64,000 bases of DNA from Gigaspora margarita (taxonomy: Eukaryota; Glomeromycota; Glomeromycetes; Diversisporales; Gigasporaceae), in NCBI GenBank assembly GCA_009809945.1, contig WTPW01000187.1:83920-147919 (forward strand). The letters are read 5' to 3'. Under the pieces are notes generated by a model, which ran no database searches, was not told where the DNA came from, and saw only the letters and a list, made by a program, of their open reading frames with translations. Positions within the stretch are counted from its first letter, which is position 1. Every line of letters starts with the position of its first letter. This document shows, in pieces, positions 54,561-64,000 of the stretch. Both the position numbers and the translations under genes were made by a program.

Positions 54561-55290
54561 AAATCTCAACTTTGTTTATTAGTATTACGCTGCTGTTATT
54601 GTATTTTATTTCCTTTGCTTATTGACTGATTAATTATTCTGCTGCCGATATACATATACCTATGCTGATACATCACTGATTTTAGCAACAATACATTTGA
54701 TTTGATTGATTGATACATTGTTTGATTTTATGCCGATTGTTGACTGATTTTGCACCTCAATTACTATTCTAATTATAACCTGATATATCCCTTAAGCTAC
54801 ACTCCACCTGATTCAATTTTCTTTACACCAAAATACTCCGCCTCCTTCAGAATTCTCGATCTGAATTCTGCTGCCCCTTCCCTTAAGCCAATATCTATAT
54901 CAACCTATTTGATTACATTATTTTAGTTTACTATCCAAGTAGCTTTAACCAGCGGGTCTGATATCTCCCAACCGATAGTAATATCGGGTATATTGTATGA
55001 CAGGGGTATATTACATAGGGTATCTTGTAAGGAGCTTTACAATAATTTTTTTTACCGGCATGCCATAGATCATTATAAATATTATAAGGGCCCGCAGGGG
55101 GCCCGCGGTCCTATTTCCAAAACCCGACCCAAGCCCAGTATTTAATAAACCTAGTCTAAACCTGACCTACTTTATAACAGGTCAAATTATTGGACCCAGC
55201 TTTGACCCAAACCCTGCCCAACCCGCAAACCCGCAGGTTTAGCCCGGCCCATTCTGAACCCTACCATGCATGTGCATAGTATGCTCTATA

Positions 55291-55705
55291 TAGGGTTCCA
55301 AATCGGGTAACCCAGTTTTGCATGCCATATTTGGTCAAGATTTTCAAAATTCTGGCTTTTTCAATTATCTCCTTATTAATAATAAAATTTACAGATAAAT
55401 AATAATTCTATCATATATAGATTATCACAAATGTTCTCAGATTTTTCTATTATTTTTGAGCTATCTAATCTATAAAAATGGAAAAAAACAGGGCACAGTT
55501 ACCCAGTTGACCCATTTTGTTTGATTTTAGAATTTAGATAACTCAAAAACTAATATAAGAATTACAAAACTCTATCTAGAAATTTGTAGAAAAGTTACTC
55601 TTCTGCAATTTCGATAATAATTAAAAGCAGCTTAAAAAAATCAGTTTTCTAAAATTATTAATTAAATATAGTAAAAAAAAACAGATCAAAAAGTTTGGAA
55701 CCCTA
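55291..55705. mobile_element. 415-bp hAT-like MITE, TAGGGTTCCAAA ends
   Basis: The left end TAGGGTTCCAAATCGGGTAA pairs with the right end, complement of TAGGGTTCCAAACTTTTTGA. The flanks are GCTCTATA (55283-55290) and GCTGTATA (55706-55713), an 8-bp duplication with one mismatch. It sits 19 bp from the large hAT element's duplication. Confidence 0.75.
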
Positions 55706-55912
55706 GCTGTATATATACATGTATGCATATTATATGCATTATAGCTAATTCTGGTCCAAAGTCTGCAGACTAGTGATTGTACCCAGTAGAACTTGCAATT
55801 GTATGATATAGTAATTTATCTGAATATCTGGGTAATTTAATAGTAACCGAGTAGAGGTTTTCCTAACGGGTACAATCTCTACTGCAGACTAGTCTAAGTC
55901 TAAATATTTTAT

Positions 55913-57395
55913 ATGTATTTTTTGATGCTAAACAAGTTTACTTAGTGCAAGAAGTAAGAATTAATTAGTAAAAATTTGTGAATCATAAGATTTTATAAAA
56001 TTTTATTAATAAAATTTTACAAAATCTTATGATTCACAAAACTTTATATTCTAATTTAATTCACTAAGTAAACTTTTTAAGCACCTAAAAATACATTATA
56101 TTGGCTAAATTGTTTTTATATTATTTGAAATTTGGAGAAAAGATGTATAATTTTAGACTTTTGATCAAAAAAGTCAAATTTATGCATCTTTTTACCAAAT
56201 TTTAAGTAAAATAAAAACAATTCTACTAATTTAATGTATTTTTAGATGCTGAACACGATTACTTAATACATAAAGTAAGAATTAATTAGTAAAAATTTAT
56301 GAAAAATAAGATTTTATAGAATTTTATTAATAAAATTCTTCAAAATCATATGATTTACAAAATTTTACTAATATAGTCTTACTTTGTTCGCTAAGTAAAC
56401 TTGTCCAACACCTAAAAATACATTAAATTGGCAAGATTGTTTTTATTTTTCTTGAAATTAGGAGAAAAGATACATAATTTTAGATTTTTGATCAAAAAAG
56501 TCAAATTTAAGCATTTTTCCTCAAAATTTCAAATAAAATAAAAATAGCTTTACTGATTTAATGTATTTTTAGGTGCTAAACAACTTTACTTAGTGAATTA
56601 AGTTAGAATTAATTAGTGAAGTTTTGTGAAAACATAAGATTTTATAGAATTTTATTAATAAAATTTTACAAAATCTTATGATTCACAAAACTTTACTAAT
56701 TAATTCTAACTTAATTCACCAAGTAAAATTGCTTAGTATCTAAAAATTCATTAAATTAGCAAAGTTGTTTTTATGTTACTTGAAGTTTGGAGGAAAGATG
56801 CTTAAATTTGCTTTTTTAATCAAAAATCTAAAATTATGCATCTTTTCTCCAAATTTCAAGAAAAATAAAAACAATCTTGCCAATTTAATATATTCTAAAG
56901 TGCTGAACAAGTTTGCTTAGTGAATTAAGTAAGACTTTATTAGTAAAATTTTGTGAATCATAAGATTTTGAAGAATTTTATTAATAAAATTCTATAAAAT
57001 CTTATTATTCATAAATTTTTTCTAATTAATTCTAACTTTGTGCATTAATTAATTGTATTCAGCATCTAAAAATACACTAAATCAGTAGGTTGTTTTTATT
57101 TTACTTAAAATTTGGTGAAAAGTGCATAAATTTGACTTTTTTGATCAAAAATCTAAAATTATACATTTTTTCTCCAAATTTCAAGTAAAATAAAAACAAC
57201 TTTTTTAATTTAATATATTTTTAGGTGCTAAGCAAGTTTACTTAGTGCATAAAGTTAGAATTAATTAATAAAAATTTGTGAATTATAAGATTTTATAGAA
57301 TTTTATTAATAAAATTCTATAAAATCTTATAATTCACAAAATTTTACTAATGAATTCTAACTTTATATACTAAATAAACTTGATCAGTACAAAAA
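55913..57395 (+). repeat. Satellite-like array, 325-bp unit made of two inverted repeats
   Basis: Units start at about 55913, 56234, 56561, 56888 and 57213 with a steady period of 321-327 bp; the fifth is partial. Each unit holds an inverted repeat centred on AATTTTATTAATAAAATT (arms TTTTGTGAATCATAAGATTT and TTTACTTAGTGAATTAAGT). A second is centred on TTTTTGATCAAAAAAGTC (arms ATTTGGAGAAAAGATGC and TAAAATAAAAACAA). Copies are roughly 80-90 percent alike by eye. No coding capacity. Confidence 0.8.
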
Positions 57396-57880
57396 ATACA
57401 TATAAACATATTCAGATTTAGTTAGTTTGCAAACTTAAGTTTGAGTTTGATCTAAAGTTTAAATTAATAAATTTTAGAATCTGAGTTTGGTCTGATTTCA
57501 GATCAGACACAGATTGGACCAGACCTGAACTGGATCTAGAAACACTAGTTAAGATAGTTATTTTGGTAGCAAAATTATAAAGTTATTTATTATCAAATAT
57601 TTTTTTGTATAGGCATATTAGTATTAAATTGCTTAGACCATGCACATGCATGCAACATGCACATAGTACCCATCTCTATTTGCTACCCAAATTACAAATT
57701 TAAAGCATTGCCGAATGAGGTTAACATACACCAACAACCAATCATATTTTATTCACATAATTTATGCTTTTTTTTGCTTGATTATGCGAAGCATATGCAA
57801 TATGAAAAATTAGTAAATTATACGCATATTATGCTTTTACAAAATTCTGGACACCCACTCTACTATGAGCCTCTCCTATC
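57396..57880. other. No gene seen
   Basis: AT-rich with TTTGAGTTTGATCTAAAGTT and CAGATCAGACACAGATTGGA words near 57430-57540. An 84-codon frame (57657-57911) runs into a MITE end and has no recognisable feature, so I do not call it. Confidence 0.35.
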
Positions 57881-58150
57881 CAGTGTTGTATATAGGACAG
57901 TTGGAACATGAGTTGGGACATTTTGGAACATTTTGGGACAATTTTTTAAATTGAAATTACTTAAAATTTTATTAAAATAATCATTTTAGAAATGTGTTCA
58001 GCACCTAGAAAAATATATAATCATGTATTTTTTAAAATTAATTTATTAATTATTAAGACTTGGGACATAGTTGGGACACTTGGGACACTGGGATATTGGG
58101 ATGTTGAAATATGCAAAAAAAGGATAGGACAGTGAAAATGTACAACACTG
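57881..58150. mobile_element. 270-bp hAT-like MITE, CAGTGTTGTATAT ends
   Basis: CAGTGTTGTATATAGGACAG at the left, TGTACAACACTG at the right. Flanks CTCCTATC (57873-57880) and CTCCTACC (58151-58158) form an 8-bp duplication with one mismatch. The interior is built of TTGGGACATTTTGGGAC words. The tip matches the hAT MITE in Ty3 gag (CAGTGTTGGGCAA there). Confidence 0.8.
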
Positions 58151-58227
58151 CTCCTACCCACCCACACCTAATACCCCAATTAGCCAATCAGATTTTACGA
58201 TTATTAAAAAGTTAGATATAATATTTA

Positions 58228-58325
58228 ATAGTAAATAACTTTTGATCTCCTGGACCAAATTTGATAATTTAACTACCAAAATGATTCTCACAATGAGAGG
58301 ATTTTAGCAAGCCCAAAATCATTAA
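58228..58325 (-). repeat. Hairpin-module copy (inverted partner of 59205-59320)
   Basis: Read leftward: TTTTGGGCTTGCTAAAATCC, TCTCATTGTGAGAATCATTT, TGGTAGTTAAATTATCAAAT and TTGGTCCAGGAGATCAAAAG. It matches 59205-59320 closely over about 110 bp but inverted, 1 kb apart, so the two could be ends of one larger element. Confidence 0.6.
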
Positions 58326-58564
58326 AATCTATTCACAAAATTCTAAAATTAGAATAAATTTGTGTTACTAAAATAGTTTATAATTATTTAATAAATTATA
58401 GAACTTTTATAGTAATACAAATCTATTCTGATTACAGAATTTTGTGATTAAATTTTTAGAGAAGTGCAGTAAACATGTAATTAGGGGTTTATAGGTTATA
58501 CTCCCTAGTGATAAGGCCATTGACTAATTAAATTTTAATATTCAAAAAAACTCAAAAATGTTTT

Positions 58565-58982
58565 TGATCTGAAAATAAGCTACCGCATGATTAACAATAG
58601 TTGCTACATAGTAAAGTTAACATTTTACTATGTGAAATGATTATAGTCACTTAAGTAAACTTTTTTAATAGATCAAAATACACTTACTCTAAAATTTTTA
58701 TCAGTATTGATTAATTTTTTATTATTTGACATTTGATTTTTATGTTCGATGAAAAATTAAAATTTTTTAAAAAAATATATTCGATGAAATAAAAATTAAA
58801 AGTTAAATAATAAAAAGTTCCCCAATTTGGATAAATTTCAGAATATATATATTTTGATTACCTAAATAAGTTTACTTAAGTGATCATAATTGATTTACAT
58901 AGTAAAATTTGGACTTTACTATGTAATGACTACTTGTGATTGCTAAAAACCAATTTTACTCTAAAATAATTTAAAAAATTAT
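58565..58982. mobile_element. 418-bp palindromic MITE, AAAATAAGCTA type
   Basis: AAAATAAGCTACCGCATGAT and CAATAGTTGCTACATAGTAA at the left pair with the right end through TTACTATGTAATGACTACTT. Inner TAAGTAAACTT blocks and AATAATAAAAAGTT/complement continue the palindrome. Intact relative of 17058-18480. Confidence 0.7.
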
Positions 58983-59204
58983 ATACAATTTTTAAGTAAT
59001 TTTGCAAGAACCACTAATCTGATTTAGCTGAATTTTAATATAATATAGATTAATCATATATATATCTATATTAAAAATTTTAGCTCATTTGAATAAATAG
59101 TTATTGAGAATTCAAATTCGAATATTATAATTTTATTATAATAAAAATACTATTAGTATTTATACTATATATATATATATAGGATGTGATAAAATAGGGA
59201 CCTC

Positions 59205-59320
59205 TCACTTTCCTTATAATTTTGGGCTTGCTAGAATCCTCTCATTGAGAGGATCATTTTGGTAGTTAAATCATCAAATTTGGTCCAGTATATCAAAAGT
59301 TATTAATTATTAAATATTAT
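59205..59320 (+). repeat. Hairpin-module copy
   Basis: TTTTGGGCTTGCTAGAATCC, TCTCATTGAGAGGATCATTT, TGGTAGTTAAATCATCAAAT and TTGGTCCAGTATATCAAAAG. Closest to 1-215 and 58228-58325. Confidence 0.6.
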
Positions 59321-59744
59321 TAATAAATCTATAATTTTGGTCAAAAATAATTTTGTAACTTTGACTAGAATTATAAAATTTTGGCTAGAATTACACCTGA
59401 TACTTCAGTTGACCCACCCACCTACCCAGAAATCAGCTGATTTCTGGAAGCTCTCTAATTCTTATTTTTTTCATAAATAGCAACATAATAGTATAGTAAT
59501 TCTGTTCTAATATTCATAACTGTAATTTATTTATTTAAATTATTTATCTATAAATCCAGATAACAAAAATCAATACAATAGAATATTATACTATTTGAGT
59601 AGATATGAAATAGATATTTATATGTCTTGAAACAAATATAAAAAACAAATAAACAGATATTCTGTTGGTTTGTATAAAAAATTTTATACAAAATAACAAG
59701 TATTTGAATACGTTAAAGAAGAAATATAGATAAAGTAATAAAGT

Positions 59745-60330
59745 AAAAATATACACAGATAGTTATTGTAAGAAAAATAGTACAAATAATGCTAAAGCAC
59801 GTATTGGAGTCTTTTTTCTGATTATAATTCAAAAATTTAAGTGAAAGGTTACTACAGTCGACCTCTCATAAGATCATCTCCCCTACAATCACATCATATA
59901 AAAACTCCTCTCTATATCACATTTTTGTTAAAGTTCATTTACTATTAAATATATAAAAAAATACCTCTATAAAAGTACAATTACTTTATAAGCACATTTT
60001 AAAAAAAGTTCTTAAGTCAAAAAATGCGTAATCTTATAGGAGGTCGACTGTATAAAAAGACAAACCAATAATCATGCAGAAATTTTTGTTGTAATTAGAG
60101 CATTAGAAATTGTTAATGAAAAAATTGATATTATTATTTTTACAAATAGTACTTATATAATTAACTGTTACAATATAAAAAAATTCTAAAATGAATTTTG
60201 ATTTAGTTGTTAGAATAGATGATTTGATTAAAACACATAAAGGAAAAACATATTTCAAATATATAAAACTTATTCTAGTATTTACAGGAATGAATATGCA
60301 AATAAATTAGCATATTTAGGATCAAAAAAT
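59745..60330 (+). pseudogene. RNase H1-type gene relic split by a MITE
   Basis: Would cut RNA in RNA-DNA hybrids. The first part reads KIYTDSYCKKN..NAKARIGVFF and NLSERLL (59755-59853). After the MITE come KRQTNNHAEIFVVIRALEI, IDIIIFTNSTYIINCYN and, after frameshifts, NEYANKLAYLGSKN (to about 60325). Asp (YTDS), Glu (HAEI) and the region of the second Asp (FTNS, Asn where Asp is usual) are recognisable. The order matches fungal/eukaryotic RNase H1 more than LTR-element RNase H. There are stops after the MITE. It may be a gene copy or part of another retroelement. Confidence 0.7.
59855..60050. mobile_element. TA-flanked MITE inside the RNase H relic
   Basis: 196 bp with CAGTCGACCTCTCATAAGAT at the left and ATCTTATAGGAGGTCGACTG at the right, and TA on both sides (59853-59854, 60051-60052). 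Removing it and one TA gives GGTTACTAAAAAGACAAAC, reading LLKRQT in frame on both sides. Shares its tip with 37791-37964 (pogo/Tc1-mariner-like). Confidence 0.88.
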
Positions 60331-60912
60331 CTATTGTATCTGATTTTAATTTTTAACTTTTATTAAATAAAAAGACAATAAAGATTATTTAAAAAGTAAA
60401 ATTGTGACCACTTGCAAGGGTATAGGGTCTCTAGTAAACATGTCATATTTATTGTTATCTACCTAATTTGTAATTAACAATTAACTTAACCAAACACCAC
60501 ACTATAGCAGATAGGAAATTGTGTTTATAAAAACTTCAACTTCTCTTGTGAAGTTGCTCAAAAGTGCCTGCACAGCTCAGAAGCACATTAACAAAACAAA
60601 AATAAATTTATTTATAATATATTTTATTTAATATTAAAAACATCTTTACTAGCTACTACTAATAGTAGATTTAATAATATTAATGAACATGAATTCATTT
60701 ATTATATGAAAGAAATTGATGATGATAAATTTGAAAGTATATATTTTAGTAAAAGCAAAAGCATTATCTAACTAGTTTTATATTAATATATTTTTTAAGA
60801 ATCATAAAGAATAAAGTTTTTAACACATCTAATAATAAATTTTATTTAATTATATGAATATTTTTGATTGTATCTAAATATCTAACCACAAATTATTTTT
60901 ATATTTGTTTTG
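60331..60912. other. No gene seen
   Basis: A small hairpin (AACTTCTCTTGTGAAGTT near 60538) and a 37-codon frame ending near 60771 without support. Possibly the 3' part of the Merlin-like element. Confidence 0.35.
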
Positions 60913-61667
60913 CTAACAAAATTTCAAAAGATTATTATTAATATTTTGTTTAGTTCTATTATGTTTTGAAATAAATAATTTTAAGCTTGCCCAAGTTCCC
61001 TCAATAGTATTATAATGAATTCATCTTATTCTTTGTATTGGATCTGTTTTTGAATGATTTGTTCATATATGTCATACCAAGTTGTTCTAAACTTTGATAA
61101 CTATACCAAGAATCAGTATATATAGTTGATCCAAGTTTCACATATTGTTTTATGATTCTTGTAAGTATTTTAGTATTGCGATTATCAACAACAACAAAAA
61201 AAAACATTTTCTTTCTTTGATTCTTATCAATTCCCCCAACTAATCAGAAATCATTAAAAGAAATTCATCTATTTCAACAATTACATGTTTTCTGCCAATT
61301 ACAAAATCATCATCTACTAGTAAATTATTAACTAGATTTCTAAAAAGTTTAAAAAATTTTACTAATGTATTAGAACATACGTTTTATTGAACTATGTTTT
61401 ACTTTAACAAGCCAAAAATAAGCAATAATAAAATATGATTACAAATTATAAGTTGGCTAAAAAATTGTGATATATTGATAATGATTTTCTACAATTTATA
61501 TTTTTACATGTATATATTTTTATTAAATAATTATTATATGTATATAATTCAGAATTACAATATTGACAATTAGTTTGCTTTTTAATTATATTATTTTCAA
61601 ATAAGTAATCGATACAAGAATCTTCATTGAATAAAATTTTAAAAAGAGAATTTATATTGGGTAGCAT
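60913..61667 (-). pseudogene. Merlin/IS1595-type (ISXO2-like) transposase, broken
   Basis: DDE transposase. Read leftward, the N-terminal zinc ribbon NCQYCNSELY..YTCKNINCRKS lies at 61585-61480. A frame-shifted stretch follows, with VIVEIDEF (first catalytic Asp, near 61270), then FFFVVVDNRNTKILTRI. GSTIYTDSWYSY holds the second Asp (near 61105). HYNTIEGTWASLKLFI holds the catalytic Glu (near 60995), and the stop is at 60913. Length (about 250 codons) and domain order fit the family. At least three frameshifts or stops; terminal repeats were not found. Confidence 0.8.
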
Positions 61668-61799
61668 TTTTTTTTAGATTTATATAATATCATTAATGTA
61701 TTTATATTTTTACAAGGGTGGGAGTAGGATAGAGTTAATTTTATATAGGTACCCTAGTATTTACTGTGCCTGCAACGCTCTATATAAGATTCCTATAGA

Positions 61800-62025
61800 G
61801 TGTTGTCATAAACAATTTATTTTCACTAGCAAGTTCATTTAATAGACAGTTTATTTTCACTGGCAGCTTATTTCACAGTCAAAGTAATTCTAATAATTAT
61901 CGTTTAGATTTAGAGTTAAAGTTAGTGCAATTTATAAAAAATTGGTCTGTGAAATGAGCTGTCGATGAAATATATTGTCTACGAAATGAACTTGCATGTA
62001 AATTAATCATCCGTAAATTATCCTT
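61800..62025. repeat. Degenerate inverted repeat of about 225 bp
   Basis: GCAAGTTCATTTAATAGACA, CAGTTTATTTTCACTGGCAG and CTTATTTCACAG at the left pair with CTGTGAAATGAGCTGTCGAT, TATTGTCTACGAAATGAAC and TTGCATGTAAATTAA at the right. Probably a decayed MITE. Confidence 0.5.
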
Positions 62026-63089
62026 GCCTGTAAATTAACTATGTACTAAGTTGTCTATGAAAGTGATTTAATACGGTCCAAGTTTGCTGATATACATATT
62101 ACAGTATTCAGGATGTTTTATGGTTCAAAGTTAGATTTGATTAAAAATTTTTTCTTTTTATTTCATTTTCATTATATCAGATTATTCAATTTCTCCAATT
62201 TATATAGTAATCGAAGTGTTAGCGTTGTTAAAGAATTCGAATTAAATTAATTCTGAATCTGATTCAATTTTAAAATTCAAAGCATTTTGAATTAATTTAT
62301 AGAGCAATACACTGTCTATGCATAAAATTCTACAATAGCAACACTAATTAATACAAACATGACTATTAGATTACAGTTATTTCACTCTATCTTTTTACAT
62401 TTGCAGAAATTTTTTCACAGTTACCCATAAAACTCCTATTTTGTGATATTAATTATGCTTGTGAAATTGTAAAACTTCTCGCACAGTTACAACTTTCGAA
62501 TATTATCCAATTAGGGAAATTATTTAGGTCCTAAAGAAAGAATTTCAGCTTGTGTGACAGATATAATTTATTAGATTTAAATAAACCATCACTGAATTGC
62601 AATTTTTCACGAATTCTCGAATGATTATGAAATGTAACAGTATTGCTCAGAAACCTTCCTACCAATAAATTAAAGAATATATATCAGATATATATATTAT
62701 GATAAATTTTTATTTGAATTTAAAGTTCGAATTTAAATTACATACCGCATTCAATAGTTTTGAATACCAGCATATTTTAAATACCTTTTTGCATTTACGT
62801 AAACTACAAAGTATGTCAAATTCCAATGACCCGACAAATTTGACAATTTTTAAGTTGCAATACAGGATTTATCAATATTCCAAGATTCCGTAAGCATAAC
62901 GATCTTCAGCAGTTCAAATTATTGTATTTAATGGTCTTTAATAGATTCATGTAATAAAGATTTTACGTGTTGATTAACAGATTTTCCATCGAGAACTTTA
63001 AAGCTTTCAAATGCATTGCGAAATAAAAATGAATATTCTTGCAACTCGGTCATTTTTAAAAATTTACAGAATTTCAATCTCATTTATGG
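62026..63089. other. No certain gene
   Basis: AT-rich. Leftward, a 39-codon piece from 63054 (MTELQEYSFLFRNAFESFKV, then LDGKSVNQHVKSLLHESIK) has a protein-like composition and lies just downstream of the kinase relic. It may be another decayed exon. A 64-codon + strand frame (62699-62893) is unsupported. Confidence 0.3.
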
Positions 63090-63445
63090 ATTTGATAATA
63101 ATCTGACCAATCAGAGTCAGTTGAGGAACTCTGTTACAGCATAAATTGAGCCGGGAATCCACAAAACTTTGATTCGACGTAAAACATAACATATCGGATA
63201 TTAATTCGTTTTCTCGGGCTATATTCCATAAATCGTTTGACTAATCTAATATAACAATCAGGAGTACTGGATGCAAATTCTGGTCATAATCCATGGCAAC
63301 TTTTGTTGCAAGTTCATCGAAATTATAACCACTATCGAAAGCCTTCCTTCCTGTTGATATTTTCGTCATAATGATACCCAAAGCATAAATACCAACTGTT
63401 TAAGTATATAATTTTTCTCGTAAAACCAGGCAAGTCACCATTCAC
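63090..63445 (-). pseudogene. Protein kinase C-lobe relic
   Basis: Read leftward: CLVLREKLYT (like the APE..Y-T segment of subdomain VIII) and a stop, then GIYALGIIMTKISTGRKAFDS (subdomain IX, normally DVYSFGIIMWE). NFDELATKV follows, and after a frameshift CYIRLVKRFMEYSPRKRI (subdomain XI, with the conserved Arg). The catalytic loop is absent, so only the last third remains. Such kinase families are large in glomeromycotan fungi, which fits the proposed host. Confidence 0.65.
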
Positions 63446-63814
63446 TTTTTTTCACATACTTTTCTTCGCTTTATCCCTGAGCCCAGGGTCATTCTATAAT
63501 TATATTAAGGGTAAATAATATTTATATAAGTTTAAAAATATATAAGCTTTAAAATATATGCACTTAAAACATATAAGCAATATCTTATAAACATCCCACC
63601 TCAATGCTTACCGATGCTCTGAAGATGACCCAATGAAATGATACGGACTACAAGTTGTTTTCAACTTCTGGAATGATATTCAAAAATCAAAAAAGAGAGG
63701 AAAACATTGCGTTTTTTTTTTCTGTCTTAAGAGGAAAAACATGCATTAGTAATAGAATAAGAGATCTTTGAACATAACTTATTGCAGTGCAACACACTGT
63801 GACCGACTAAACTT

Positions 63815-63960
63815 TATTCGAACCAGAGGATCATAAAGCCCGAACCAGAGGATCATCATAAAAGTAACCAGAGGATGCTTTTACTTGGCGAAAGCCATCA
63901 CTGATATTACTCGAACCAGAGGATCATTATAAGACCAACCAGAGGATGTTCTTACTTGAA
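63815..63960 (+). repeat. AACCAGAGGAT repeat cluster
   Basis: Five copies of AACCAGAGGAT in 130 bp. They are arranged as a lead copy plus two longer units, each GAACCAGAGGATCAT..CCAGAGGATG..TTACTT, about 73 bp apart. The second unit is followed by an A-run at the window end. Function unknown; could be coding or a regulatory tandem repeat. Confidence 0.6.
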
Positions 63961-64000
63961 TAATATCAGCTTGTCACAATGGCAAGATAAAAAAAAAAAA

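Larger units (their letters stand above)
52317..55263. mobile_element. 2.9-kb non-autonomous hAT element
   Basis: The left end TAGGATTCGGAATGGGCTGG and the right end, complement of TAGGGTTCAGAATGGGCCGG, are flanked by perfect CCATGCAT duplications (52309-52316, 55264-55271). GGGCTGGGTCGGGCTGGG-type GC-rich subterminal tracts lie inside both ends (to about 52460 and from about 55095). No transposase frame is present. The interior is captured or nested DNA: a minisatellite (53020-53570), TACCCGG pieces near 52690 and 53740, and LTR-like promoter/poly(A) sequence near 54400-54460. Confidence 0.88.

Noticed and set aside
57657-57911. 84-codon open frame as a gene
   Set aside because: It ends inside a hAT MITE and has no recognisable motif.
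63815-63960. CRISPR-like direct repeats
   Set aside because: Repeats are 11 bp with similar, not unique, intervals.

Overview
The window reads as nuclear DNA of a fungus with an AT-rich, transposon-saturated genome. An arbuscular-mycorrhizal (Glomeromycotina, Rhizophagus-like) genome is my best guess. The guess rests on short GT-AG introns, a fungal-type CsbD/cruciform-recognition protein, relics of a protein kinase and of RNase H1, a Merlin/ISXO2-type transposase, and a mix of DIRS, Ty3 and LINE elements crowded with MITEs. It is an inference from style; I ran no database search. No bacterial features (operons, CRISPR, rRNA) are visible.

Only two genes look intact, and they sit tail to tail. 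One is a seven-exon group II PLP-dependent decarboxylase of the glutamate/cysteine-sulfinate decarboxylase family (9943-12209, + strand, 520 aa). The other is a three-exon CsbD-like small hydrophilic protein (12676-13151, - strand, 98 aa). A two-exon gene fragment may lie at 15180-15560 (-).

The rest is layered mobile DNA. At 1.64-6.5 kb there is a dead DIRS-type tyrosine-recombinase retrotransposon (RT, RNase H, YR, then a B1-A2-B2 direct-repeat block). At least four MITEs have been dropped into its RT, and their removal rejoins RT sequence. At 17-30 kb, palindromic satellite-like repeats are split by a 7.8-kb APE-type LINE (20478-28277, - strand) with a 16-bp target-site duplication. At 30-40 kb there are palindromic MITEs, a possible solo LTR with a nested element, a roughly 980-bp SINE-like retroposon with a tRNA-like head, and TA-flanked MITEs. 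At 40134-49132 (-) lies a complete but inactivated Ty3/gypsy element with 534/533-bp LTRs; a hAT MITE and a roughly 2-kb ATCGAT-rich element are nested in its gag. At 49-59 kb there are minisatellites, a 730-bp near-perfect palindrome, a 2.9-kb non-autonomous hAT element with a perfect 8-bp TSD, and a 1.5-kb array of about 325-bp units made of back-to-back inverted repeats. At 59-64 kb are relics of an RNase H1 gene (split by a TA-MITE), a Merlin-like transposase and a protein kinase.

Three themes stand out. Nested insertion is extreme, often with target sites that rejoin reading frames. Hairpin modules recur inside otherwise different non-autonomous elements: a CGTCTCATTGAGACG-centred palindrome, and a core holding TTAGGG-like tracts. 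Decay is transition-biased: LTR and direct-repeat pairs differ mostly by C/T and G/A, and both the LINE and the DIRS RT active sites have Asp changed to Asn. Two assembly gaps (17514-18098, 45152-45393) and one ambiguous base (30761) fall in or beside such repeats.
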